A stretch of 42,923 nt of DNA from JBBIGV01 sp037447335. GTDB taxonomy: Bacteria > Bacteroidota > Ignavibacteria > Ignavibacteriales > Ignavibacteriaceae. The stretch covers positions 1 to 42,923 of the forward strand of contig JBBIGV010000026.1 of NCBI GenBank assembly GCA_037447335.1, in the 5' to 3' direction. The stretch's first letter is position 1. The number at the start of each line of letters is the position of its first letter. A program made the translations under genes and the position numbers. This document shows positions 35,399 to 42,914 of this stretch, piece by piece. The notes below the pieces were generated by a model. The model had not been told where the DNA came from. It was given only the letters and a program-made list of their open reading frames with translations, and ran no database searches.

Positions 35399-36916
35399 TT
35401 AGTGTTTAAAGTGTCTTACACCGGTAAAAACCATTGATATATTATGTTGATTAGCCGCATCAATAACTTCATTATCACGGACGGAGCCGCCCGGTTGAAT
35501 TACAGCGGTAGCCCCATATTTAATAATTTCAATCAAACCATCAGCAAAAGGAAAGAAAGCATCGGAAGCAGCAACAGAACCGTTGAGATTGAGCTTATAC
35601 TCTTCAGCTTTCATGTGTGCAATTTTAGCCGAGTCAATCCTGGACATCTGCCCAGCACCGACACCGAGTGTGCATTTATCTTTTGCATAAACAATAGCGT
35701 TTGATTTTGTATGCTTTGCAACTTTCCAGGCGAAGATAAGATCTTCAATTTCTTTAGCCGATGGTTTTTTATCAGTAACGAATTTAAGTTCACTCTCAAT
35801 AAGAGTAACCGAGTCTGAATCCTGCACAATTACGCCACCCGGAATATTGCGGAAATTATAGCCTGATAAATCAATTTTCTTAATCTGCTTTAACAGTCGC
35901 CTGTCTTTTTTCTTAGAAAGAATTTTTATGGCATCTTCGCTGTAATCCGGTGCACATATCACTTCAAGAAAAATCTCGTTAAGTTTTTCTGCAAGTTTTG
36001 TATCAACGGGAGAAGTAAACGCAACAATTCCGCCAAATGCCGAAACCGGATCACATTTAAGCGCTTTAATATACGCATCATAAGCGTCATTTCCTGAAGC
36101 AGCACCCGCGGGGTTGTTATGTTTTATTATAGTACAGGAATTATCACCAAGTTCACTTACCAATTCAGCTGAAGAAATCAAATCGAGTATGTTGTTGTAT
36201 GAAAGTTCCTTTCCATGAAAAACATCGAAGTAAGAATGGAAATCACCAAAAAGTGCAGCAGGCTGATGTGGATTTTCTCCGTAACGGAGTTTCTTTTCTT
36301 TTTTATAATTAATTCTGAAATGAGTTGGTTCGTAATCAAATTTCTTTTCAAGAAAATTCGCTATGTAAGTATCATAATTTGCTGTATGTGAAAAGGCGCT
36401 GAGCGCAAGCTGCTTTCTTGTTTCATCCGAAACACTGCCTTTCTTCAATTCATCAAGAAAAGAATCGTACTGTGACGGATCAGTAAGTATTGATACATAC
36501 TTATAATTTTTTGCTGATGCGCGAATAAGGCTGGGACCGCCAATGTCAATATTTTCAATTATATCTTCAAAGCTGGAGGAAGGATCCTCAGCAGTTTTTA
36601 CAAACGGATAAAGATTAACACAGACTATATCAATAGGTTCTATATTGTTTTCTTCTGCCTGCTTAATGTCTTCAGTATTATCTCTGCGGTAGAGTATTCC
36701 TCCGAAAATTTTCGGGTGAAGCGTCTTTACCCGTCCTTCAAATATTTCAGGCGAACCGGTAAAGCTGCTGATTTCTTTTGCTTCCAGTTGATTGGAGATG
36801 AAAAGTTTTGCTGTGTTACCTGTGGCAAGCAATCGGTAGCCGAGTGTGTTTAACTCCCTTGCAAATCCGATAATATTTGTTTTGTCTGATACGCTGATGA
36901 GTGCTGTCTTTTTCAA
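35399..36916 (-). CDS. purH: Bifunctional AICAR transformylase/IMP cyclohydrolase
   Basis: A 505-residue protein close to normal PurH length. The start is TTG; no in-frame ATG is near and the sequence begins with the expected KKTALISVSDKT. The N-terminal MGS-like IMP cyclohydrolase domain has GRVKTLHPKIFGGILYRRD and DIVCVNLYPF. The C-terminal transformylase domain has KLRYGENPHQPAALF, IIKHNNPAGAA, AFGGIVA and later DAFFPFADG. It performs the last two steps of IMP synthesis. It lies downstream of purN across a 260-base gap that contains an 8-bp tandem repeat. Confidence 0.97.
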   Translation of the reverse strand: MKKTALISVSDKTNIIGFARELNTLGYRLLATGNTAKLFISNQLEAKEISSFTGSPEIFEGRVKTLHPKIFGGILYRRDNTEDIKQAEENNIEPIDIVCVNLYPFVKTAEDPSSSFEDIIENIDIGGPSLIRASAKNYKYVSILTDPSQYDSFLDELKKGSVSDETRKQLALSAFSHTANYDTYIANFLEKKFDYEPTHFRINYKKEKKLRYGENPHQPAALFGDFHSYFDVFHGKELSYNNILDLISSAELVSELGDNSCTIIKHNNPAGAASGNDAYDAYIKALKCDPVSAFGGIVAFTSPVDTKLAEKLNEIFLEVICAPDYSEDAIKILSKKKDRRLLKQIKKIDLSGYNFRNIPGGVIVQDSDSVTLIESELKFVTDKKPSAKEIEDLIFAWKVAKHTKSNAIVYAKDKCTLGVGAGQMSRIDSAKIAHMKAEEYKLNLNGSVAASDAFFPFADGLIEIIKYGATAVIQPGGSVRDNEVIDAANQHNISMVFTGVRHFKH

Positions 36917-37176
36917 AAATTTATTCCGTTCTCTGAAATCTCAATGTTATTTTGATTCTGTTTGTTAACTCGTGCAGTCATTCGGGGTGCTCTGCCGGAT
37001 GAATAACTGTCCGAAGGATTCCTTTGGAGAATGATTGAATGACTGAATGATTGAATGACTGAATGACTGAATGATTGAATGACTGAATGACTGAATGATT
37101 GAATGATATCCTCAACTAATTTTTTTAATTATGTTTAACGTTAGCGAAATAAATTTCACTTTACATCTTTAATAAG
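36917..37176. other. 260-base gap between purN and purH
   Basis: Besides the GAATGAYT tandem array (37029-37107), this gap holds a small hairpin next to it: CCGAAGG (37011-37017), 3-base loop, CCTTTGG (37021-37027), with one G-T pair. No T-run follows on the minus strand, so it is not a clear terminator. No gene is visible. Confidence 0.5.
37029..37107. repeat. 8-bp tandem repeat GAATGAYT, about ten copies
   Basis: Ten consecutive units of GAATGATT or GAATGACT, the last ending GAATGAT. The C/T variation at position 7 is irregular. The array is non-coding, between purN and purH on the minus-strand transcript. Such arrays change length by replication slippage, and copy number may differ between strains. 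Confidence 0.95.
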
Positions 37177-37782
37177 TTACTTTCTTATAAAAACTCTTTC
37201 GCCGATTGTTTCAATCTTACCTTCAGCAAATTTTTTAATCACAAACGGAAGCAGCTTGTGTTCTGATTGCAGTACTCTTGCTGCAATTTCTTCCGGAGAG
37301 TTTACGTCTGAAATATCAACGCAGCTTTGAGCAATTATCTTTCCGGTGTCATACTGTTCATCGACAAAATGTACCGTAGCTCCCGATACTTTGGCAGATG
37401 AATTAAACACTGCGCGATGAACATTCATTCCATACATTCCTTTACCACCGAAAGACGGAAGTAATGCAGGATGAATATTTATTATTCTGCCTTTAAATTT
37501 TCTAACAAGATCAACCGGAATTAATTTCAGGAACCCGGCTAAAACTATCAGATCAATCTGCATTGATGATAAAAATTCCGAAAGGCTTGTATAACTGATC
37601 ATTCCTTCCTGTTCGCCTAAACTATAAAATTGAAATGAATGATCATCAGCGAGACTAAAAGCAGGGCATTCTTTTTTATCGCTTATTACTACTTCAACCT
37701 TTGCAATACCGGTTAATTCCTGGGATTCTAATATTGCTTTAAGATTTGATCCTCGTCCGGAAACAAAAACAGCTATTTTCAA
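37177..37782 (-). CDS. purN: Phosphoribosylglycinamide formyltransferase
   Basis: A 201-residue protein of normal PurN length, starting with TTG (KIAVFVSGRGSNLKAIL). The motif INIHPALLPSFGGKGMYG holds the catalytic Asn and His, and the later FVDEQYDTGKIIAQ holds the catalytic Asp. It adds the formyl group from 10-formyl-tetrahydrofolate to GAR, step three of purine synthesis. It lies upstream of purH on the same strand, separated by repeat-containing DNA, and 112 bases downstream of the TPR protein gene. Confidence 0.95.
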   Translation of the reverse strand: MKIAVFVSGRGSNLKAILESQELTGIAKVEVVISDKKECPAFSLADDHSFQFYSLGEQEGMISYTSLSEFLSSMQIDLIVLAGFLKLIPVDLVRKFKGRIINIHPALLPSFGGKGMYGMNVHRAVFNSSAKVSGATVHFVDEQYDTGKIIAQSCVDISDVNSPEEIAARVLQSEHKLLPFVIKKFAEGKIETIGERVFIRK

Positions 37783-37894
37783 ACTAAAATTGCCTAAAAA
37801 GGTGTGGAAAATTAGTTAAATGATGAAAAATTGTCAATTAAACGAACTTATTTTGATTCAATTATTGTCAAAATAAATGAGTTAACCAGTTGAT

Positions 37895-39403
37895 TCAGGA
37901 TTGCTCGTCTATCTTCAGTGCGTTAAGATAACCCCGAAGTTTATTTTTATAATCATACTCATTCATTTTTTCAGAAAGCTCTTTATAATAAAGAGCTGAT
38001 TTGAGATCGCCTAACTTATTACTTGCCTTTGCTGCGAAGTAATAGGCAAAGGGTTTTATCCATCTCTCACCTGAAGCGTTCAGTTCTACCGCATTTAAAG
38101 CTGCTCTCAATGACTCTGCAAAAAGTTTTGTTTCGTAATAGGCTTCAGCAAGATAAAGAAAAGCCTGAGATTTTAATTCATTAGAAGTGATATTTTCAAT
38201 GAGTGAGGTAAGCGTGTCAATAGCATCCTGATATTTTTTATTTTCGATAAGATTATTGGCTTTAATTATTTCTATTTCCAATTCAGACATATTTCGTTTG
38301 ATATATTCTTTCCCTTTGCGGTCGGCATAAACATCATCTTCAATATCGAGGTTGCCTTTGGAAGCAAGATTAAAATACTTTTCGGCTGTCTGCCTGTCTG
38401 CCAAAATCTCGTAACTTACCGCAAGACGATACGATGCAATACCTGTATAATCTTTATCAGGGGCTGTTTCAAGGAACCGGTTGTAATATTCAATTGCTGT
38501 TTCAAAATCATTCCGCCTGAAATAAATATCTCCCAGAAGAAAATGCGAAAATGAAATTACCTGGATAAATCTTACATCATCCGCCGTTATTATCTTATTC
38601 AGAATTTTTTCTGCACTGCTGAGATTGCGTTCCTTGATCTCAACAACTGCAAGAGCATAATTAAAAACAATATTAGCCGGATATTTTGAAGAAAGACTTT
38701 TCAGATAAGATAGTGCTGATTTATTGTCAGCAAACATACCCATTAAGATATGGGAAAGATAATATTGAGCTTCTGTCTTTGCATATTTTCCTTTTGATGC
38801 AGCCAGCTTAATATACTGAACGCCTGTATCAGCATCGCCGGAAATCCCTGCAATTTTCAGAACCCATCTGAAACCGGCAGGTATTTGAGAAACAGCAATA
38901 TTGTATAAGCCCAGTCCGAGATATGCATCGAAATAGTTCTTATCCAATTCGAGTGTGGTTGAGAGATAACTTTCGGCACGTTTGCTTGCCAGGGCGGCAT
39001 CAAGATAATTGCCCTCCTGAGCATGTGCAATAGCTCTGTAATTGTAATTTGCACCAAGGAAATAATTTACATCACTATCTCCCTTATTCGATTTAAGCAT
39101 CTCTCCGCCGTGTTTAATTGCATCATCTGAATACCGGTTAAAAATATCAAGATACCTGATATCTTTGCTGCCGAGGTAATACCATAAATAAACGCCCGAC
39201 ATAAAATGATAGCCTGCGGGATGATCAGGATGTTTTTCAATTAAAGATGAAAAAGTCTCTTCGGCTTTTTCCCATCTGAAGTGAAAAGTATGTTCAAGAC
39301 CCTGTAATGCTAATCTCTCAATCTCCTTATTTGCATATAAGTTGAACGAAAAAAAGATCAGAGCAATAACTAAGAATGATATCGTTTTAAATTGAATGTG
39401 CAT
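37895..39403 (-). CDS. Exported tetratricopeptide-repeat protein
   Basis: A 502-residue protein with an N-terminal signal or anchor (ISFLVIALIFFSFNLYANK). Helical TPR-like repeats run through the rest, for example FHFRWEKAEETFSSLIEKHPDHPAGY near residue 40 (quoted as EKAEETFSSLIEKHPDHP), GNYLDAALASKRAESYL, FRRNDFETAIEYYNRFLETAP and KKYQDAIDTLTSLIEN. The central segment YNIAVSQIPAGFRWVLKIAGISGD is less repeat-like. A periplasmic scaffold role is likely; no partner can be named. The ATG at 39403 is preceded within 20 bases by a tetranucleotide microsatellite, so its leader is repeat DNA. Confidence 0.7.
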   Translation of the reverse strand: MHIQFKTISFLVIALIFFSFNLYANKEIERLALQGLEHTFHFRWEKAEETFSSLIEKHPDHPAGYHFMSGVYLWYYLGSKDIRYLDIFNRYSDDAIKHGGEMLKSNKGDSDVNYFLGANYNYRAIAHAQEGNYLDAALASKRAESYLSTTLELDKNYFDAYLGLGLYNIAVSQIPAGFRWVLKIAGISGDADTGVQYIKLAASKGKYAKTEAQYYLSHILMGMFADNKSALSYLKSLSSKYPANIVFNYALAVVEIKERNLSSAEKILNKIITADDVRFIQVISFSHFLLGDIYFRRNDFETAIEYYNRFLETAPDKDYTGIASYRLAVSYEILADRQTAEKYFNLASKGNLDIEDDVYADRKGKEYIKRNMSELEIEIIKANNLIENKKYQDAIDTLTSLIENITSNELKSQAFLYLAEAYYETKLFAESLRAALNAVELNASGERWIKPFAYYFAAKASNKLGDLKSALYYKELSEKMNEYDYKNKLRGYLNALKIDEQS

Positions 39404-39422
39404 ACGGTTCGGAAAGATTGGA

Positions 39423-39517
39423 GTGAATGGATGGATGAATGGATGAATGGATGAATGAATGAATGGATGGATGAATGAATGGATGAATGAATGGATGAAT
39501 GGATGAATGATTGATTG
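39423..39517. repeat. Tetranucleotide microsatellite (GAAT/GGAT)
   Basis: About 23 four-base units, mixtures of TGAA, TGGA and ATGA words, run between pyrG and the TPR gene and end with GATTGATTGA. The apparent 60-codon reading frame on the minus strand across it (Ile-His-Pro-Ser-Ile-His repeats) is a translation of the repeat and not a real gene. It sits in the leader of the TPR gene. Confidence 0.93.
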
Positions 39518-39561
39518 AGCGATCAGATATTTGTAAAATTTTTAATTTCATTTGCAGCCGG

Positions 39562-41205
39562 TTATTCATTGTTACCGGATTTATTCAAAACATTATTTTG
39601 ATATTCAAGCGAAGCTTTAATAAAATCTCTGAAGAGCGGATGAGCGCTGGTTGCACGCGATTTCAATTCGGGATGAAACTGGCAGCCAAGAAACCATGGA
39701 TGAGACGTCAGCTCAATTATTTCCACAAGCTCGCCGTCGGGTGACAACCCGCTGAAAACCATACCGTGCGAAGAAAGAATATCCCTGTAATGATTATTAA
39801 CTTCATACCTGTGCCTGTGGCGTTCGGAAATGTATCCATTGCGGTAAGCTCTCAATGCAGTTGTTCCTTCCTGAATGACACAGGGATAAGCGCCAAGCCT
39901 CATAGTAGCGCCCAATTGCTTCACCTTATACTGTTCGGGCATAAGGTCAATTACACTGTAATTATTCTTTTTAAATTCTGAACTATGAGCTTTTTTTATA
40001 CCGCAAACATTCCTTGCAAACTCAATAACAGCGCACTGCATACCCAAACAGATACCGAAAAAGGGAATATTATTTTCACGGGCATACCGGATAGTTTTTA
40101 TTTTACCTTCAATTCCACGTTCACCAAAGCCTCCGGGCACTAAAATTCCGCTGATGCCATCAAAAAGTTTATTAATATCTTCAGTTTCACAATCTTCTGC
40201 TTTTATACCGCGCACTTTTACCTTTGCATTATTTTCAGCGCCGGCATGCACGAAGGATTCCATTATGCTTTTATAAGCATCCCAATGCTCAATATACTTT
40301 CCGCAAACGGCTATCTCAACAGTATCTTCAGGTTTCTTTACAGCCTCAACAAGGCTTGTCCATTCATCAAGTTTAATTTTTCTTTCCGGCAGATGTAATC
40401 GTTTCAGGACAATCTGATCAAACTTTTCTTTAAAAAGAATCAGCGGGACTTCATAAATAGATGAGCAGTCGTATGCCGAAATTACCGCTTTGGAATTCAC
40501 ATTACAAAAAAGAGCAATCTTTTCCCTGATTTCCCGCGCCAGTTTTTTTTCTGAACGGCAGATAAGCACATCGGGCTGAATACCAAGCTCCAGAAGATTT
40601 TTAACGCTGTGCTGAGTAGGTTTGGTTTTCACTTCACCGGCTGCGGGAATATACGGCACAAGTGTAACGTGAACGCACATTGTATTAACCTTCCCGAAGA
40701 TAAGCATCAACTGGCGGACGGCTTCAATAAACGGAAGGCTTTCAATATCACCAACAGTCCCGCCGATTTCAGTGATAATAACATCATACTCCCCTGTTTC
40801 TGCAAGCTTTATCATCCGCCGTTTTATTTCATCTGTGATGTGAGGAATAACCTGCACAGTAGCGCCGAGGAAATCGCCGCGGCGTTCCTTTGTGATCACT
40901 TCGTGGTAAACCTGTCCGGTAGTGGTATTATTATCTTTAGACATATTCACATCGAGGAAGCGCTCGTAGTGACCGAGATCGAGGTCGGTTTCGGCGCCGT
41001 CATCGGTTACGTACACCTCGCCGTGCTGAAAGGGGTTCATGGTGCCGGGGTCAACATTTATATAAGGATCGAATTTTTGAATGGTTACCTTGTAGCCCCG
41101 CTGTTTGAGAAGAAGTCCGAGAGATGAGGCAGTTATGCCCTTTCCTAAAGAAGAAACAACCCCGCCTGTAACGTAGATAAATTTAACTTTTTTTCGTGGT
41201 GGCAT
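39562..41205 (-). CDS. pyrG: CTP synthase
   Basis: The start chosen is the ATG at 41205, giving 547 residues; a TTG 42 bases upstream would add an atypical leader. The N-terminal synthetase domain has KFIYVTGGVVSSLGKGITASSLG, quoted as VTGGVVSSLGKGI, plus DPYINVDPGTMNPFQHGEV and GGTVGDIES. The C-terminal glutamine amidotransferase domain has GGFGERG, the nucleophile motif FFGICLGMQ, and FHPELKSR with the catalytic His and Glu. It makes CTP from UTP, ATP and glutamine. It is the first gene of the minus-strand run that continues through purN, purH and mre. The 25-bp repeat array lies in its upstream region. Confidence 0.97.
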   Translation of the reverse strand: MPPRKKVKFIYVTGGVVSSLGKGITASSLGLLLKQRGYKVTIQKFDPYINVDPGTMNPFQHGEVYVTDDGAETDLDLGHYERFLDVNMSKDNNTTTGQVYHEVITKERRGDFLGATVQVIPHITDEIKRRMIKLAETGEYDVIITEIGGTVGDIESLPFIEAVRQLMLIFGKVNTMCVHVTLVPYIPAAGEVKTKPTQHSVKNLLELGIQPDVLICRSEKKLAREIREKIALFCNVNSKAVISAYDCSSIYEVPLILFKEKFDQIVLKRLHLPERKIKLDEWTSLVEAVKKPEDTVEIAVCGKYIEHWDAYKSIMESFVHAGAENNAKVKVRGIKAEDCETEDINKLFDGISGILVPGGFGERGIEGKIKTIRYARENNIPFFGICLGMQCAVIEFARNVCGIKKAHSSEFKKNNYSVIDLMPEQYKVKQLGATMRLGAYPCVIQEGTTALRAYRNGYISERHRHRYEVNNHYRDILSSHGMVFSGLSPDGELVEIIELTSHPWFLGCQFHPELKSRATSAHPLFRDFIKASLEYQNNVLNKSGNNE

Positions 41206-41566
41206 TCTATCCGTTTTTGTGTCGAAATATAGAACAAGCAGGGACAAAAAACAAAAGTGGAGCGGGAGGGAGGGGATGCGGGAGGTGAACCGGATACCGG
41301 ATGCGGGAGGTGAACCGGATACCGGATGCGGGAGGTGAACCGGATACCGGATACGGGAGGTGAACCGGATGGGGGAGGTGAACGGGATATGGGAAAAAGT
41401 TTTGTGGATTGTTTAAATATTTTTATTTACATTAAAATCAGAATATGAAAGTATTATAACGATTTGACTAAAGACCCCTTATCCGGAAAATTCAGAGGGG
41501 GCGGCGCAAAGTAAAAGCGGACTTACAGAGATACGAATAAAGCAGTTTCGGCATAATTAATAATTT
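41206..41566. other. Divergent pyrG-intI gap
   Basis: A 361-base gap between pyrG (minus) and intI (plus). The left half holds the 25-bp GC-rich repeat. The right half is AT-rich and contains a possible weak hairpin, CCCCT (41475-41479) and AGGGG (41496-41500). No attI-like GTTRRRY core facing pyrG was found here, and no cassette-like reading frame. Confidence 0.5.
41275..41390. repeat. 25-bp GC-rich tandem repeat, about 4.5 copies
   Basis: The unit GATGCGGGAGGTGAACCGGA followed by TACCG is repeated exactly at 41275-41299, 41300-41324 and 41325-41349. A fourth, shorter copy follows at 41350-41370 with C-to-A change near its start, and a partial degenerate copy to 41390. It is far more G-rich than its surroundings. 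On the plus strand it contains GGGAGG blocks, on the minus strand CCTCCC. It lies 70 bases upstream of the pyrG ATG. Confidence 0.95.
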
Positions 41567-42544
41567 TTGCTCATTAAATCGCGGGGCGATGTGCAAAAGC
41601 CAAAGTTGTTAGAACAGGTAAGGATTGTAATGCGGGCAAAGCATTACAGTCCCCTAACAATAAAGTCATATTTAGCGTGGATCAGAAGATTCATTCTATT
41701 CCATAACAAACGCCATCCAAAAGATATGGGTGCGGAAGAAATTCGTGCATTCATAAACCATCTTGCAAATAAACAAAACGTTTCAAGAGCTGCTCAAAAC
41801 CAGGCACTTCAAGCCATATTATTCATTTATAAGAATATAATAAACAAAGATATTGGTTGGATAGAAAAAATAAAATTCGCTCAGCGAAAAAAACATCTGC
41901 CTACAGTTCTCAACAAACCAGAAATAGAGGCGATCTTTGGTAAACTTGAGGGGAATACACTGCTTATATCAAAATTACTTTATGGTTCAGGAATGCGATT
42001 AGGTGAATGCTTAAACCTGAGGCTAAAAGATTTAGATTTTAATCTCAGAACAATCACCATTAGAGATGGTAAAGGCGAAAAAGACAGAATTACAATCCTG
42101 CCGGACAAATTGCTTAGTGAACTCGAAAAGCATTTTAAAAAACTGAAAAACTTACACAGCCTGGATTTTGCCGCTAAAAATATTTATGTGCCACTGCCGA
42201 ATGCATTGCCACGGAAGTATCCGAATGCAGGCAGAGAACTAGCGTGGCAATTTTTATTTCCTGCTAAAAGTCTTGTTTATAATAAAAATGAGAAAAGGTA
42301 TTATAGAGTCCATATACATCCCAGCACATTCCAGAAAGAATTTAAGAATGCCGTTAGAAAATCAGGGATAGCAAAACATGCATCACCGCATACGTTAAGG
42401 CACTCATTTGCAACACAATTACTTTTAAATGGATATGATATCAGGACTGTGCAGGAATTGTTAGGTCATAAATCAGTAAAAACCACTATGATTTACACGC
42501 ATGTATTAAACAGAGGCATAGGTGTTAGAAGTCCATTGGATTAA
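41567..42544 (+). CDS. intI: Integron integrase (tyrosine recombinase IntI)
   Basis: The product has 325 residues from a TTG start (a GTG at 41591 is the other candidate; neither has a strong ribosome site). The N-terminal core-binding domain matches IntI (HYSPLTIKSYLAWIRRFILF, then QNQALQAILFIYKNI). The full tyrosine recombinase catalytic set is present: Arg144, Lys169, His275, Arg278, His301 and the nucleophile Tyr310. The IntI-specific insertion between Lys and His is present (LPNALPRKYPNAGRELAWQF), which separates IntI from XerC/XerD. The end is the IntI hallmark THVLNRGIGVRSPLD. It recombines attI and attC sites to capture gene cassettes. The gene is intact and appears active. The predicted cassette lies downstream on the same strand, the reverse of the class 1 layout. 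Confidence 0.95.
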   Translation: MLIKSRGDVQKPKLLEQVRIVMRAKHYSPLTIKSYLAWIRRFILFHNKRHPKDMGAEEIRAFINHLANKQNVSRAAQNQALQAILFIYKNIINKDIGWIEKIKFAQRKKHLPTVLNKPEIEAIFGKLEGNTLLISKLLYGSGMRLGECLNLRLKDLDFNLRTITIRDGKGEKDRITILPDKLLSELEKHFKKLKNLHSLDFAAKNIYVPLPNALPRKYPNAGRELAWQFLFPAKSLVYNKNEKRYYRVHIHPSTFQKEFKNAVRKSGIAKHASPHTLRHSFATQLLLNGYDIRTVQELLGHKSVKTTMIYTHVLNRGIGVRSPLD

Positions 42545-42653
42545 AGGATGATAGATGAGAATTTTTTTCTGGAATATTTCCCTAAAGAATAGATTTGATT
42601 ACGTATTAAGTGTAATCTTTTTAATGAATTATAGAAAATGTTCTAAAAACCAA

Positions 42654-42706
42654 GTGGTCGATATATTAGAAATAAATTCTTAAATAACAACCGAATTGAG
42701 GACCAC
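42654..42706. repeat. Inverted repeat GTGGTC/GACCAC
   Basis: GTGGTC at 42654-42659 is complementary to GACCAC at 42701-42706, a 6-bp stem spanning 41 bases. The right arm lies in the loop of the attC-like hairpin. It may form an alternative fold of the recombination site, or be chance. Confidence 0.35.
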
Positions 42707-42732
42707 CAGTTCGGTATAAGTAATAGTTATGT
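42682..42732 (+). other. Candidate integron recombination site (attI/attC-like)
   Basis: The outer core boxes are AAATAAC (42682-42688) and GTTATGT (42726-42732), nearly complementary and close to the RYYYAAC/GTTRRRY consensus (5 of 7 and 6 of 7). Inner arms ACCGAA (42690-42695) and TTCGGT (42710-42715) pair perfectly, enclosing 14 bases. The element is 51 bases long, 138 bases after intI and 32 bases before a small reading frame. The left spacer (one base) and right spacer (ten bases) are unequal, unlike a typical attC, so this is tentative. Confidence 0.35.
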
Positions 42733-42764
42733 GGCATAGTATCAAAACATAAAAGGAGGTTTAA

Positions 42765-42899
42765 ATGTTCCCTGATAGGTCTTTTGAAATTGGATTACAT
42801 AGGGAAAATGCAAGAAAATTTTTAAATGAAAAGAATTTCGATTTGGCAAGATTATCTTATTTTAAGTGGATTCCTGACTTACGCATTGGGACACCCTAA
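42765..42899 (+). CDS. Small 44-residue protein, possible first integron cassette gene
   Basis: ATG with a near-perfect ribosome site AAAAGGAGG ending six bases before it. The 44 residues begin MFPDRSFEIGLHRENARKFL and continue with a charged helix, NEKNFDLARLSYFKW, ending in IGTP before TAA. I do not recognise the family. The middle looks like a short amphipathic helical region. The +1 frame stays open from the last third of the gene to the window edge (FLTYALGHPKLIS), so a frameshifted, longer gene is possible. The strong ribosome site, its position between the attC-like hairpin and an attC-like half-site, and the same strand as intI suggest a captured cassette gene. Confidence 0.5.
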   Translation: MFPDRSFEIGLHRENARKFLNEKNFDLARLSYFKWIPDLRIGTP

Positions 42900-42914
42900 A
42901 CTTATATCAAATAA

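Noticed and set aside
37011..37027. Hairpin beside the 8-bp repeat as purN terminator
   Set aside because: No T-run follows on the minus strand and purH lies downstream on the same strand.
37029..39517. CRISPR array suggested by the tandem repeats
   Set aside because: Units are 4 and 8 bases with no unique spacers, and no cas gene is nearby.
39387..39569. 60-codon minus-strand frame with Ile-His-Pro repeats
   Set aside because: It is the translation of the tetranucleotide microsatellite, has no ribosome site and overlaps both flanking genes' ends.
41475..41500. CCCCT/AGGGG hairpin upstream of intI as terminator or attI
   Set aside because: Only five pairs with a 16-base loop, no T-run and no GTTRRRY core.
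41567..42544. Integrase as XerC/XerD or a phage integrase
   Set aside because: The IntI-specific insertion and the RSPLD C-terminus are absent from Xer and phage enzymes.
42632..42645. Palindrome TAGAA-AATG-TTCTA downstream of intI as a LexA/SOS box
   Set aside because: Known LexA boxes need different half-site spacing (GAAC-N4-GTTC or CTG-N10-CAG); it is also downstream of intI, so it would not control its promoter.
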